From assembly GCF_014805625.2 (NCBI RefSeq), contig NW_023998456.1, positions 556,061 to 620,060 of the forward strand: a stretch of 64,000 bases of DNA, in the 5' to 3' direction. The notes under the pieces are model-generated. The model saw only the letters and a program-made list of their open reading frames with translations. It did no database searches and was not told the origin of the DNA. Source of the stretch: Glossina fuscipes. Its lineage: Eukaryota; Arthropoda; Insecta; Diptera; Glossinidae. Of this stretch, positions 36,500-48,400 are shown piece by piece; positions within the stretch are counted from its first letter, which is position 1, and each line of letters starts with the position of its first letter. The translations under genes and the position numbers were made by a program.

Positions 36500-39400
36500 G
36501 ACCAAACCTTTTGCAACCGCCTAATAAGTTTAAGTTTTCAAGTTTATTATGTTTTAAAATTTGAAAAAGTCGCAGAGGCGATTATTTATTTTGTATATTT
36601 TTCCCCAATAAGTAAAATCTTCAATTATCATTCAGTCATTCAGTCATTTGATTAGCAAGGTCACAATCATTTAAATTCTGAGTTTTCACATAAATTGTAC
36701 GAACTAATTAACACGAGAGAGAAAAAGAAGAAATTATGTCTAGCTTTAAACGAATTTTGTCTTACCTATCAACACTTTTTTCTTTTTTTGTTTTTGAACT
36801 TGTAGTGAAAATGCGGCGAGAAATGTGCAGTCCCGTACTTGAAAAGTCATCAGCTCTCCGCCGCTTACAATTTTTAACGCCCCTACAAGCACTTGTGGGA
36901 CCATCGCGTCTGCATTTTTCAAGTCTGACAACAGTTAGCCTTGGCTCAGGCCATTACAAGCCATTACTCCTCATTTCTATATAAATTTCTGTTGCTTGAA
37001 GAGTTGAAACATCAATGCATTGACAGACAGACAGATAGATAGCCTTTTCAATTCCTAAAAATTCTCGAGTTTCCATTCGTTTTTTTTTTTTTTTTGCGTT
37101 TTCTCTAAATACTCAGAAACGACTATGACTATTAACAGGTTACCTTCCTTTAGAAGTAAGAAGAAGAATAAAAGCATCTATATGTCATATATGAAACCTA
37201 TTAAATATTATGACATTCTATTAAAACTTATGCAAATTTCACAAATTGAAAAATTAATGAACTAATCATCGGTTAGACAAATTATATTGTAAATTAGTGA
37301 TTAATAGCATTATAGTCAAGTCAAGTCAAGTTAAGTCAAGTCAAACATTAACATATAACGAGTGAAACAACTTATTTAGAGAGTTTGTGTCTTTAGGTCT
37401 TTTGTTTTCTTTGAAATGTTTCTTATCTATCTGCTTCACCCAATGACGGGGAAAAAACAAATTATTGTTGTTGCTTACTTTATTTTATCCCGTGCACCAG
37501 TCAACTGTAAAGATATACTTATGTTACGACTCACTTTGCGACCCATAAGAAAGCCACTTTAACGACCTTATAAAATAGAAGCGGAAAATGTTCCTACAAA
37601 GTATAATGTTAGACGTACAATGTGATGAAAAATGGATTTAAAATAATTTATTGCTAAAAAAAATTTCTCTTCTCTTCTTCAATATTGAAAGTTGGCTGGG
37701 AAGATCAGTGCATTTACTAATTTGGTAAACTAGAAAATCAACTGCTATAGGTGTTGCAGGTGAATATCATATGAAATACGATATATTTTCGTACATGTTT
37801 ACTTATCATATTCGCGAAGACAGCCATTAATCTTGGTATGGACGTTTCCTTTAAGGTGTTTTGCCCTTTCTGATGTAATTCTTATTTTTAAGGTAGCCCC
37901 AGAAAAAGAAGTCCCCACCAACTGAGTTCATCAATTGAGTAGAGAGGGATCATCATCAGGTATAGTTCGATACGAACCGTTTAGCACTGATGCCAAATAA
38001 GAGAAGTCCATTACTCGCATATATCTTCGTAATCTATTTACCGTGCCTAGCCTTCACAATCGCCACAAATGAGCTATCGACCCTTATGCTTTTCATAGTG
38101 GCAGTTAAACCAAACACTACCGCACAAGGCAGTCATCCCTTTCTCTGCTTTTTTTTGCAATTGAATCTATTAGAGTCATCCAACTCTGGTGAAGAAGCCT
38201 CAACGGAAGGTGTTAACAGAACTTTCAGTAGGATTTGTAGGATATCCCTAAATGTTGGCTCGAACCTCTTAAAAATTGTAGCAGAAATCTTAAGATCAAG
38301 TATCGGCATCGATCAAAAGAAACCAAAGATAAGCGCAAAGCGTTTGCGCACATCTGCTATAACTTTTTGACTTTTTGCATATCTTTTCGACGGTCTGCCT
38401 AATAAAAGTAAACGCAAGCTTTGATTACAAATATCTTTGTCGGCTTTGCAATAGAAAAGGCGATCTTTTGTAAAATCTATTTTCGATAAGAATTTTTACT
38501 GGATACCAAAAATATGTGCATACCTTGTAGCAATACACATAGGAAAGTTGGTCCCACGCCCACGGGCTTTAGATTGGTGGCTGACGAATTCTCAAGTCTA
38601 AAGCGGCAAAACAAAGACTTTCTATTAAAAATGATTAATCCACGAGTAATCCATATAAGAAACTCTCTATGGCATACTATCTTTCAATGTTGTCCGTCGA
38701 TAAGAGCATGAAAACTACCCCTTCCCTGCTGTGAGATTCCCCGCCATCTTCAACTGTTCCAAGCAGCCACAATTCAACCTTTGCCGTTGATCGGTATGTT
38801 TTCTACAGAAGAATCGGGAAGAATTCCGATAAATGAAAGCAAAGACAAAAAAAAAATGGTTTAAAGTGCAATGATATGTAAATTAAAATAGTCGGACGTG
38901 TGCACGAATCTTATCCGCTCTTTCCATGCTTTTTCTCGGTGCAAGAATAGCAATATTGGGAACAAACTTTTACGTAATTCTTCGGTAAGAGATAATTGAA
39001 TGCGAATTTGAAATTCAATCTTAAATTGAAATTGAAATTTCACTCAAATCTAAATTTTATTTGAATTTAAAATCAAAAGGAACCGATAGGTTTAGTTGCT
39101 AATGATAATCATACTCTGTAAGAACTTCTTCCTTGAACTTCTTCCTTTTGTTTAAATGTATTATAAAGAAGAAGACAAACTTAGATTCAATTTCAACAAA
39201 AGCACTATGGCAGCCAAGACACGTCATTGTACCAAATTTCAAAATATCTTGAAAATTGCGATCAGTAGGTTGAACGCAAGAAAACCAATCGATTAAAAAA
39301 ATTATTTTGACTAAAAAGTGACGCTATCTCGATTCCTCCCGAATGTAGCATACACCCACGCTAGTTTAATATACCCCCGTGATATTGAACAGAAGTTCGA

Positions 39401-40435
39401 TTTCAAGTTGGTCGGAGGTGGAAAGTTCATATTAAAAAAGAAAACGAAAAAAATCAAATTTCTTTACTCTTGGTGTATACAGAGGAAGTGTTATATTGCC
39501 GTTGATACAGAAACATCTCCAGAAAGTTCTTGTGGTGTTTTCCGATACCACGTTAAAATTGCTTTTTTCGGGAGGCGACACAGATAATTAGGGTAAGGTG
39601 TTTTTGTGGTCGATTGCCTTTTAGTAGTGAGTGAGCCGTAGGCAAGTAAGACGTGGAAGATCAAAGTGAACATACAAGGCCTGCTTAAGTTTTTTATTTC
39701 AAAAAAGGTAAATGGGCTGCAGGAGCACAGAAGAGCTTTGTGTGGAACTAATGCTGCAGCAGGTGGCACCTGCCAAAATCAGTTTACAAGATTTCGTTCT
39801 GGAAATTTTCAGTGAAAATTTTAGGGCATTCTGGTACGCCAAATACCATTGGCCTGCTGGAGTTCATCGACGCAAAACGATGAGTGAGATGGCAGAAAAA
39901 CTTCATTCATCCAAAACAATAAATTTCTAGACTACCTAATAGCTTGTTTTCGAAAACAAAAGTGTTTTCAGTTTTTATTCCACTGTACGCGTGTCCTTTA
40001 GAAAATACATCTCGCGTTCAATGGGAATCCGAGACTTTTGAAAAATTTGTTTCCAATTCACATAAACGGACTAATGGACTATCTAAGATATACTTAGATC
40101 GACGGAGAAATCCAAGGCCTTTGAATATTTCATTTGAATGTCGCAACCATTCCGATCCAAGATGGATAAGCACTTACCATCCTTCGTCGGCGACCGTAAA
40201 AAAGATAAAATTGAACTAAGTTTTATTAAAGAATAACGAAGGAGAAAGCCAAGGTAAATGACTTGACAATCAATAAATAAAATTTTTTCAAAATGTATGG
40301 AGAATAGCCGCAAAGATAGTACGATCGAATTCATTTCTAATACGATTCTTCCTTGGGGCGAAATAACTCAAAATCGTTTGATGTGTGAATAAAACTTGCC
40401 CTGAGCAATCTCTGGCCTTGCTCAAGTTAAGCTAC
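36500..40435. other. Decayed DNA without a recognisable gene
   Basis: Includes a 126-residue open frame on plus at 37990-38370 and frames of 89-92 residues at 39318-40219, none of which resembles a known protein or carries exon-like borders. A TCAAG pentanucleotide repeat lies at 37316. A weak interspersed-repeat remnant (CTAGTTTAATATACCCCCGTG) may lie at 39360. Confidence 0.45.
37316..37344. repeat. (TCAAG)n pentanucleotide repeat
   Basis: Six TCAAG-like units, one reading TTAAG. Confidence 0.9.
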
Positions 40436-40439
40436 CGCC

Positions 40440-40600
40440 TGCCACATAGTCGAGTAAATACGAATCATGACTACCCAGTCGACCCAGTCGATGTTTTGGC
40501 AGGTTCAAATCTCAGTGTGGCTTGACTCTACCTGGTTGTAGAAGTAGTGAGTTCTCAATCGGTGAACGCGTAACACTTACCGGCGGCGACTTCTTTCTCC
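40440..40600 (+). mobile_element. tRNA-derived SINE copy
   Basis: The front resembles a tRNA: an A-box-like ATAGTCGAGT at 40446 and a B-box-like GGTTCAAATCT at 40502-40512, 56 bases apart as in a tRNA gene. Behind it comes the family tail GTAGAAGTAGTGAGTTCTCAATCGG (quoted in parts: GTAGTGAGT, CTCAATCGG) and then TAACACTTACCGG. The same layout is found at 43985, 45477 and 48255. Confidence 0.7.
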
Positions 40601-41300
40601 TTCTCTTTGCATATTTACGAGACATCCCGTAAGTGATTGATCGTATTACAACAGAAAAAAAAAATTAAGTTAGTTTAGGTTGATTTCACACACAATTGAA
40701 CACATTTTTTAGAACCCAATAAACATTTGCTCGTCGCTGAGATGGGGAAGTTAGGTATTGCTGAAAAGAAAAAAATGCTTCCGCGGAGAACTTATGTTAG
40801 AACAAAAAAAAGAAAACATTGCGCTTGCGATTAGTTCGTCGCAACGAATCTCTTCCTCAAGGATGTTCAACAGCGCAGCAGCAAAAAGCAAAGACCTCTC
40901 TCTCTTTCGCTGATCCTAAGCTGGTGAGTACTCAAACTACTCGCTACAAAACTAATGCGGATTAGGTTTGTTTCTTGTACATTACATGTTTACGAATCTT
41001 TTTTTTTTTTGTTTGTCATATCATATGATGATGATGATGAAATATTCGGTTTGCCGTTCGCCGTTTGCTGTTGTTTCCTGCATGTAATTATAGACGAAAA
41101 TTCCTGTTAGTCAATATTTAATTATTATTATTGTTATTATTATTTTGTATTATTGTTCTGTTTTTCATGCTCTTCGCTATTGTCTGTCTTTTTGGGTTTT
41201 TTGTTTCTCTAAATAATAACCGATATATTACCTCTCACTTCGCTTCTCCAATCTCCTTTTGTTTAGTTAATAAAACGCGTCACAAGTTGCGTCCACTTCT

Positions 41301-42170
41301 ATACCTATCACCGAAAGATGAGGGGTATACTCAGTCTGTCAAAATGTTTGCAACGCCTAGAAGGAAGCTTCAAAAATCCCACAAAGTATATCTATTCATG
41401 ATCAGTCACAAATTCTGAATCGATTTAAGCATGTTTTCCCCGTCCATCTGGCCGTCCTTCTGTCGGTCCGCCTATATATTGTCTGTTGTAAACAGCTCCA
41501 AAACTGAAGCTATCGACAACCAATACGGTAGAAAAATTAGAAGGTCTTGCACGCATGATGACATTGAACATGGTCCAAATCCCTCCAAGGAGACGTTCAC
41601 TGTACCACATAAACTGAGAACATATCTGTTTCTGAAAAGGAGTAAAACATTAATTTTTTGATTTTTTTATAAACTATAGCAGATAAATGCACTAAAATTC
41701 AAACTCATGTTCTACGGGCGGTGTCGTACTACCTGTACAAAAACGGAAAATATTGACCACACCTACCCAATGTTAGAGTGTATCAAAATTTTTTTCCCAA
41801 AATGCGAAAAACAGGCTTGAAAAAGCCCATAAAGTACATAAACTCCTAGCAAGTTTCACATTTGGAATGCACCTAAGCATGTCCGCCTGTCCGTCTGCCC
41901 AACTGTATAGTATCTGTCGCAAACATTCTCCCATTAGCGAAAATGAAGATGCCGCCTGCAAAGTGATCTAAACTTTTCAAACGAAACGCCTAGAACGATA
42001 CGCGACGCCTACGCGAAAAAAAACTCTTGTTTCGTAAATAGAAAAAATCATTCGCGCCCACTCGCCTTTATAGAGCGTGGAAATGTAGTCCTTCAACTTG
42101 TTTTGTCTCTTTTAGGATAACGGTGTTGGGTATAAAAGATTCGGTCACGACCGAATGTAATTTTCTTACT
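41301..42170 (+). repeat. Near full-length copy of the interspersed repeat
   Basis: Starts CACCGAAAGATGAGGGGTAT and continues with TTTGCAACGCCTAGAAGG, AAAGTATATCTA, GATCAG and a pyrimidine segment CCGTCCATCTGGCCGTCC. It ends GGGTATAAAAGATTCGG and TTCGGTCACGACCGAA, then TGTAATTTTCTTACTTG. At about 870 bp it is the best-defined copy. A second front-like module (CACACCTACCCAATGTTAGA, AAAGTACATAAACTCC) begins near 41760, so the element seems to consist of two related halves. No protein coding is seen. Confidence 0.75.
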
Positions 42171-43980
42171 TGTTTTGTTTTTTTTGTTTTTTTTTTTTTT
42201 GTAAACAATGATGCAAAATATATGTTAGTAAGTGAACGTATGGAACAAACATTGTTTCTGACGCTTCAACGATTTAGTATTAAGTTTCCGTTTAAATTAA
42301 TGCCAAATGGTGTCGTGTATGTATTTTTGCATATGATAGTAAGGCAGTTTTGATTATTAGAAAAAGACAATCGAGAAAAAGTTCGTCTTACGGTGAATGT
42401 AAACTTCCCATCAATTACAAGTCGCGATTAAAGACTTTGTTCACTGGAACGACTTTTTTTTTTAAATACCCCTTAGCTCTCTCATTGTCTTGCGTCTAGA
42501 TATAATTGGCTAATAAACTTGGACGATCAGCTACGATCGATATGAATATCAATTTTCAGATCAATTTTACAAAATTTTCTATTTCCTATGATGCAATGCT
42601 TATCGACGAAATTATAATTCGATATCGAAACAAAATGCTTGACGAACGTAGTACACTTTAAACTGTGACGGATAAAAGGATTACTTAAACGGTTTCAGCA
42701 AACATACGACAATTACAAGCGCAATGGTGACCGCATTATTAACGTAATGCGATTATTCTTCTTATGTCCGTTTAAATTTAATAAAAAAGTGCGATTGATA
42801 TGCACACTAAGCTCCGGCTAAGCACTCATTGTTGTGCAACTAATTCTTATTAGTCTTTACTTTTCTCTCTCTCTCTTCATGTGTCTTCAAAGCATTAGCT
42901 AAACAACGTCTCGTACATATACACGTAATAGGGGAAAACAAACGACAAATATTCACTTTGAAGCGAATTTTGGTTACCTTCTCGGTTGCCTTGAATGGTG
43001 CAACCTGTTTCTACCTGCATAGAACATATATATATATAAGTCTGGTAGAAATTTGAGCCACAAATCCTTGACATACATGATTTTCTAAAGCTGTTTCACT
43101 TCTCTAAAAACTACGGTGAAGGTCTTCTCTCTGATGCTCCTAAGAAACCTGCTTCGGTTTTTAATGCCCACCCTTGCCATACATCCAAATTATTTAGGCC
43201 TATCGCAAAGCTTATCCCTGGCGCTTTTCATATCCACCACTGAGAGATGAGATAAATAAATTCTTGAACAACGTCTGTCCGTCGGTGCAGCTTACGTTGT
43301 TGATACTCTCCTATACTATAAAATTTGCCAGCAACATTGGAAGTTTTTGGACGTAGATCGTTGTTGGAAATGGGTCAGCATACAAGATTCGAACTTAGCC
43401 GACTATAAGTTTGTTTTCTATTTTTAATTGTTTTTTTAATTGACAAGTCAGTCAGTCAACCAATATCGTAGACTTGTTGATGATCAGGAAAGATTTTGTT
43501 AGGTAGAGGCAGGAGCCAAAGCCAATAGTGTTTCTATGTTTTCGAAGGAGTCATCAGCCATGTTGAGAAATGTTTCTACAAGTAGCATACATTGTTCGGC
43601 CAAAAAGAGACGAGCTGTCTCCCAAGCTACGATAGCCTCCCATACACGGGCACACCGGCTTCTCAAAGGCAAAACGAGAATACTGAAAACACTGAGAAAC
43701 TGCAAAAATCCTACCGAGCAACTTAATTGCTGAGCAGATCTCTCTTGCTCTTATCTTTTTAGACCAGGCCTATTGCGGGCCCATTTACAAAGGCAGCACA
43801 CTTGTTTTATAAACTTGTCTACTTAGTGGAGCAAAAAATATAACAAATTTTGATTCCCTACATTTATTTTTAAATCTGTGGCTTATGTATAAAGGGATGG
43901 CTCAAGCGCGTTCGTGCCCTACCTTTTTTTTGTTGTAATCACTTACGACATGTGATGCTCGAAAAGATGTGGCGAAAGAG
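42170..43980. other. AT-rich DNA without a recognisable gene
   Basis: A weak interspersed-repeat remnant (CACCACTGAGAGATGAGATA, then GTCTGTCCGTCGG) lies near 43220-43290. A 68-residue minus frame at 43499-43705 has a coding-like look but matches nothing I know (see findings). No RNA gene is seen. Confidence 0.45.
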
Positions 43981-43984
43981 AGTT

Positions 43985-44141
43985 GCAGAGTGTGTGCCCA
44001 ATCGGTGAGTGTTGGGTCTTTACCGACCCAGCACACACTGTACCTACAACCACACCCCAATCGTACTTAAAGTATGATGAGGATTTAACCCGGAGATGCC
44101 TACTTGATATTTGGGTTTCTTAACCCCTTGGCTATGTGATC
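43985..44141 (-). mobile_element. tRNA-derived SINE copy
   Basis: On the minus strand the tRNA-like head has TAGCCAAGGGG at 44134-44124 (A box) and GGGTTAAATCC at 44091-44081 (B box), 53 bases apart. The body has GTGGTTGTAGGTACAG and the tail GTGTGCTGGGTCGG, TAAAGACCCAACACTCACC and GATTGGGCACAC, which folds back on itself as a hairpin. This is the best preserved head in the window. Confidence 0.75.
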
Positions 44142-45476
44142 GAAATAAGTGCATATATATATATATATAAATATATAAACAGATAGCTCTACTGATCGAA
44201 TGTTAGGATAACAACTTTTCACAACTTTTATGAGAAACAATTTTCAACGTTTACGTCATTAACGTTAATTCTTCCAAAACACAATATTTCAAACGTTTGC
44301 CATTACAAGATTTGGTCAGAGTCAATCCTAAATGAATATAACTTTTTCTCTTTCGCAGTATAAAGAAATGAACGCACACATTTACATATTATCATAGTTT
44401 GGAAAATATATGTGCGTGTATACAGCTGAAAGCACTTAAGACTTCATTGAAAATAAATATAATAACAACGCACAATAACTTATGCACAATGAATCTGTAG
44501 ATGCATTCGTTCGTGGCTAACTGGTCTTTCTTTATATGAACGCATACTTTTTCGTTTCTATCTATTTATCCCGAAAACCAGTCATTACCCATAAGATAAT
44601 GTACCAATAATAATGCATTTATTATTATTATGTTCATAACTATTTTAACATGACTATTACTAACCAACGTTCGCATATAGATTTATGCATGTGTATGCAC
44701 CGGCCACCGCGATGAGTCTTAAACACATTCATGATGTAGCCGGGACTCTAAAAGAAATCTCATACTCGTCTACAATAGTAGAGTAGTGGCGCTTCGCTAC
44801 TTCATATGGCGAGCACATGCACATGCCGTAGAAAAAATTATATTTTTATAATACTTTTACTCCATCGCGCGACAACTAAAGTAAATCAGACCAAGGAGTC
44901 AACAAGTGCAACAGCGCTTAAGCATTAAAAATATGATGACCTTTTTTTCTTTATCAGCCATCATTGGATTGAGGGTAAATGTATAAAGCGACTTCGAATC
45001 ATTCTCTCGAACAAGCCCAAGAGTCGAAAAAGACAAGCATTGAGCTTTAACTGACAAGAGGATCAAGAAATGTGTTACGCATGAGCGGTGACTGCAGCGA
45101 CTCCACGCTATGAGGTAAAAGAAATGTGTCCTGAGTTACATATGCTTTTCTCAGTAGAGCGACAGAAAAAAAATCGCTGACCTATGAAGTATTTTTACTT
45201 ACATTACAAGAACACCAACCAAAGTTTTTAAAAATTAAAAATAAAATGAAACCCATTTTCCCGGCAAGTGTTCAATTAATAGAATGCTACTTGCATAATC
45301 AGAAAAGCAACTGCACTGCACATCTCCATGAAAGATGATTAATGAATTGATGCCGCGTATTCTTGTGAAGAGGACACAGAGCAGTCCAACTAATATTAAA
45401 GACTATACACACTTGGTGCGGCGATGGTTGTTCGTGCAAAAAATTACCGGTCAATGCGAATCACGCAACTCATGAT

Positions 45477-45605
45477 CTGCCGCATAGTCGAGTACATAAG
45501 AGTCGCGACTGCCAAGTGGCTGCTTGCGTATGCAAACCTGAATACAATTGGAATATACTTGGTCGAAGCTATAGTGAGTGCTTAGAGCCGGTAGACAGCA
45601 TGACG
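45477..45605 (+). mobile_element. tRNA-derived SINE copy
   Basis: A-box-like CATAGTCGAGT at 45483, GCGACTGCCAAGTGGCTGC at about 45504, a decayed B box near 45530 (TATGCAAACCTG) and the tail AGCTATAGTGAGTGCTTAGAG. The head agrees with the 40440 copy (GCCACATAGTCGAGTA versus GCCGCATAGTCGAGTA). Confidence 0.6.
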
Positions 45606-46974
45606 GATTATTCAGCCATTGGCCAAGCACTCCACAAATGCATGGCATAGGTCCAAATAGATTTACCGGACTACCGAATACTCTTCCAAAATATCAATCT
45701 AATACTCTTCACTATGTTGTTAAGACACCGTCGTACGTTTGCAACAAAACTATTCATGACGACATAGATGCTCCATATCATTGAAAAGAAATCTAATATA
45801 ATGCCTTTCAGCAAAAAATCTTGTCAGACTGAGTAGTCAGGTAAGTCTCTTTGGTGATATGCCTCCCCAGATGAATGCAATGAAGAAGAAGATTGACAAA
45901 GAGCCATATACTCCACATGTATAGAGGACATCCCCTGAACGATTGGTCATAGAAAAGGAATAAAAGCAGAGCTCATCTATTTGGAGTCGCTCTTACGGTT
46001 AAGATTTTGATCTCAAGAACAATAGAGTTGGAAAAAATTACCCACAACTCTTTTCGGGTTTATAAGTATTTGAAATCCAATTCAAAAATCATTTACTGCG
46101 TGGCAGGTGAAACCATAAGACGAGAACTTCCTTTTATGATATCTTTGTTTATAATTGTTCTTCCGCGAGAGACATAATTAACATAGTAATGCTTGTGTGT
46201 CCTGGCAAAGGCCACAAAAAAAATAAATAAATAAAGTAAAGAGTAAAAATGTGTGAATGCATTTAATTGTATTATGACAGAGGGACCGAACGGGGGTGAG
46301 GGTGAAGCAATGAGCGATTACTGATTACCTATTAGAAATAATTAAAAGGAACCTTGCCTGTAATGGCCGCAAGCGTAAATGCGCCTCGAACAAATGAATT
46401 TTAATGATGAATAGCATGCACTTATTCTCTTAAATACGAATGAAATAATTGTACAAATTACTTATTTCATTGGGTGTTGGTATCGTTATGTTATATGTAC
46501 GTTGCATACATTAATCATGACATTTGAATCGTTTCAATTGCTCTTTGATTGCAGCATTATATCTGCATATACACCATATATATCCGTAAGTAATGTAAAA
46601 TAAATGCATATGCATATGCATATAAGTGCTTGTTCATCAATTTGAATTTGAATGTGGGGCTATTTGTTAGCCGCCAACTTTAATCGATCTAATCACTAAG
46701 AGTGGCTTGTTAAGTTTACTTAGATTAAAGTTTCATATGTTCGTAACGTATGTACATAAATAAAAAGCCAAGCCGTTAAAAAACGATCGACCAGGCAAAG
46801 CCAAACAGTCGGCTCTGTAAACATTTTGCATACATATAAAAACAAATAAATCAAAATAGCATTTCAATTAGGTTTGTAACTTTATTAAAAATTTTAAAAA
46901 AGGCAAAAAAAATAAATAAATAAACAAAATAGCTAAATAAATAAATAAATAAAATTAAATCCAATTTATTTATT

Positions 46975-46998
46975 AAAAAAAAAAAAAAAAAAAAAAAA
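46975..46998. repeat. Poly-A tract
   Basis: An uninterrupted run of A bases, preceded by ATAAATAAATAAAT simple sequence. Confidence 0.95.
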
Positions 46999-47170
46999 GT
47001 AATAATAATAATGAAAACATTTCTTAACAAAATATGGTAAGAGTGTGTTTTATAATAAAATAAAATAATAATTATTTATTTACAAAACAGATATAAATCA
47101 TTGGGTATTTGCGCAAAATGTCATCCCGAACATTCTTATCAGCAAAAAGCATATACAAACATTGTCACAT

Positions 47171-47212
47171 TCGCTGTTCGCTGTACGCTGTACGCTGTAC
47201 GCTGTTCGCTGG
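47171..47212. repeat. 7 bp tandem repeat (CGCTGTA)n
   Basis: About six units of CGCTGTA or CGCTGTT in a row. Confidence 0.9.
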
Positions 47213-48254
47213 CCGACAAACATACAAACAATCATGTCGCAATAAAAAATATCGATTTCATTTCATTAATTTTTGCATTTTAATTGCAATAAACTTCATT
47301 AGATCGCCTTCTGCGCTTTGCAAAAAATGAATTGAAAAAAAAAATAAAAATATATTATTTTTTATTAAAACGACATTTTAATGAATTTTCCCTTAAGCAT
47401 ATTACAACTTGTTACTTGTCACGCCAAAAACTTACATTTGTTTTCCAATTCTAATTAATAATTATTTCTAGATCTAATGGAGTATAAGAGCGAGAAAGAG
47501 CAATCGATAGAGAGAGGGAGAGAGAAAAGAATGCAAGTTGAGGCAAATTGAGTTTATTGCTTAAGTCTTTCACTTACTTGTTTTTGTTATGGCCTGCGAG
47601 AAGAAGAAACGAACAACTTCTTACTAATTTGTTGTTTTTGTTTTCTCCTCTTTCTCTACGAAAGAAAGCAGGATTATTTTTCCTTTCCTTAACAATACCT
47701 TCCTTTGGAAACTGCTCGCCTACCTTTTAAAGAAATTTTTTAATGAATCTCGTATTCGAAATGTTGTGTTATCATCCGAAACGAAAGGTGGGAGAGAGGA
47801 TGAAGGTGGGTGCATCCGTAATAATTACACTCTTCTTCGTGAAAGATAATAAATAACTGGCGCCGAATATTATCAAAGGTCTTAGAAGAAGAAAATAAAT
47901 GTAAACTAACAAAATGAGTAATAGAGTTAGCTACCATCCCATCCAGAAAAGAAAGACAGACGTCTTTTATAAGGAAGATTTTTTCTGTGTTTTTAATTTT
48001 CAACCATCTGCCTGAGTTAATCAATTTGACATAATTATGCTCACCTATACGGTGAAGTAGTTTCTATTCTTTGTGAAGAGACAGAAGCAGAGAAAGAAAA
48101 AAAAATTCTAGCTTTTAGAAATTCAAGTCATTAATTTGGTCTTTTATACATTTTAACACTTGTGAATACACGTGAGAAAAGTTATGGTTTCATTTACACG
48201 GTAAACCACGATAATAAACGCAAAGCAAGATACCAGAAGATTGCTACGAAATAA

Positions 48255-48400
48255 GCTGTCACACAGCCAAGCCAATAGGCATTGCAAGTCGGTGCTGGCG
48301 GATCCAAATCTCTGTGAGATAAATCAGACTTGGACGTAACCAGAGGTGAGTGCTCAGTCGGAAAAGTCGTTACACTTACCCGATTGGGCAAACATCCACT
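48255..48400 (+). mobile_element. tRNA-derived SINE copy
   Basis: The head CACACAGCCAAGCCAATAGG is followed by GTCGGTGCTGGCGG and a B-box-like GGATCCAAATCTC at 48300. The tail GTGAGTGCTCAGTCGG and, after a short loop, CCCGATTGGGCAAAC form an imperfect hairpin. The tail hairpin agrees with the copies at 40440 and 43985. Confidence 0.65.

Larger units (their letters stand above)
45840..47760. other. AT-rich and low-complexity DNA, no gene recognised
   Basis: Contains a CAG|GTAAGT donor-like word at 45838-45846 with no exon before it that I can support, a 24-base A run at 46975, ATAAATAAAT simple sequence and the CGCTGTA minisatellite at 47171. No coding or RNA gene is seen. Confidence 0.45.

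Noticed and set aside
37990..38370. 126-residue plus frame
   Set aside because: Starts with an ATG and a hydrophobic stretch, but no known family, no conserved-looking motif and no exon borders. Length alone is not enough.
45825..45850. CAG|GTAAGT at 45838 as recursive or exon donor
   Set aside because: No pyrimidine tract before it and no coding exon ending there; kept only as a cryptic donor-like word.
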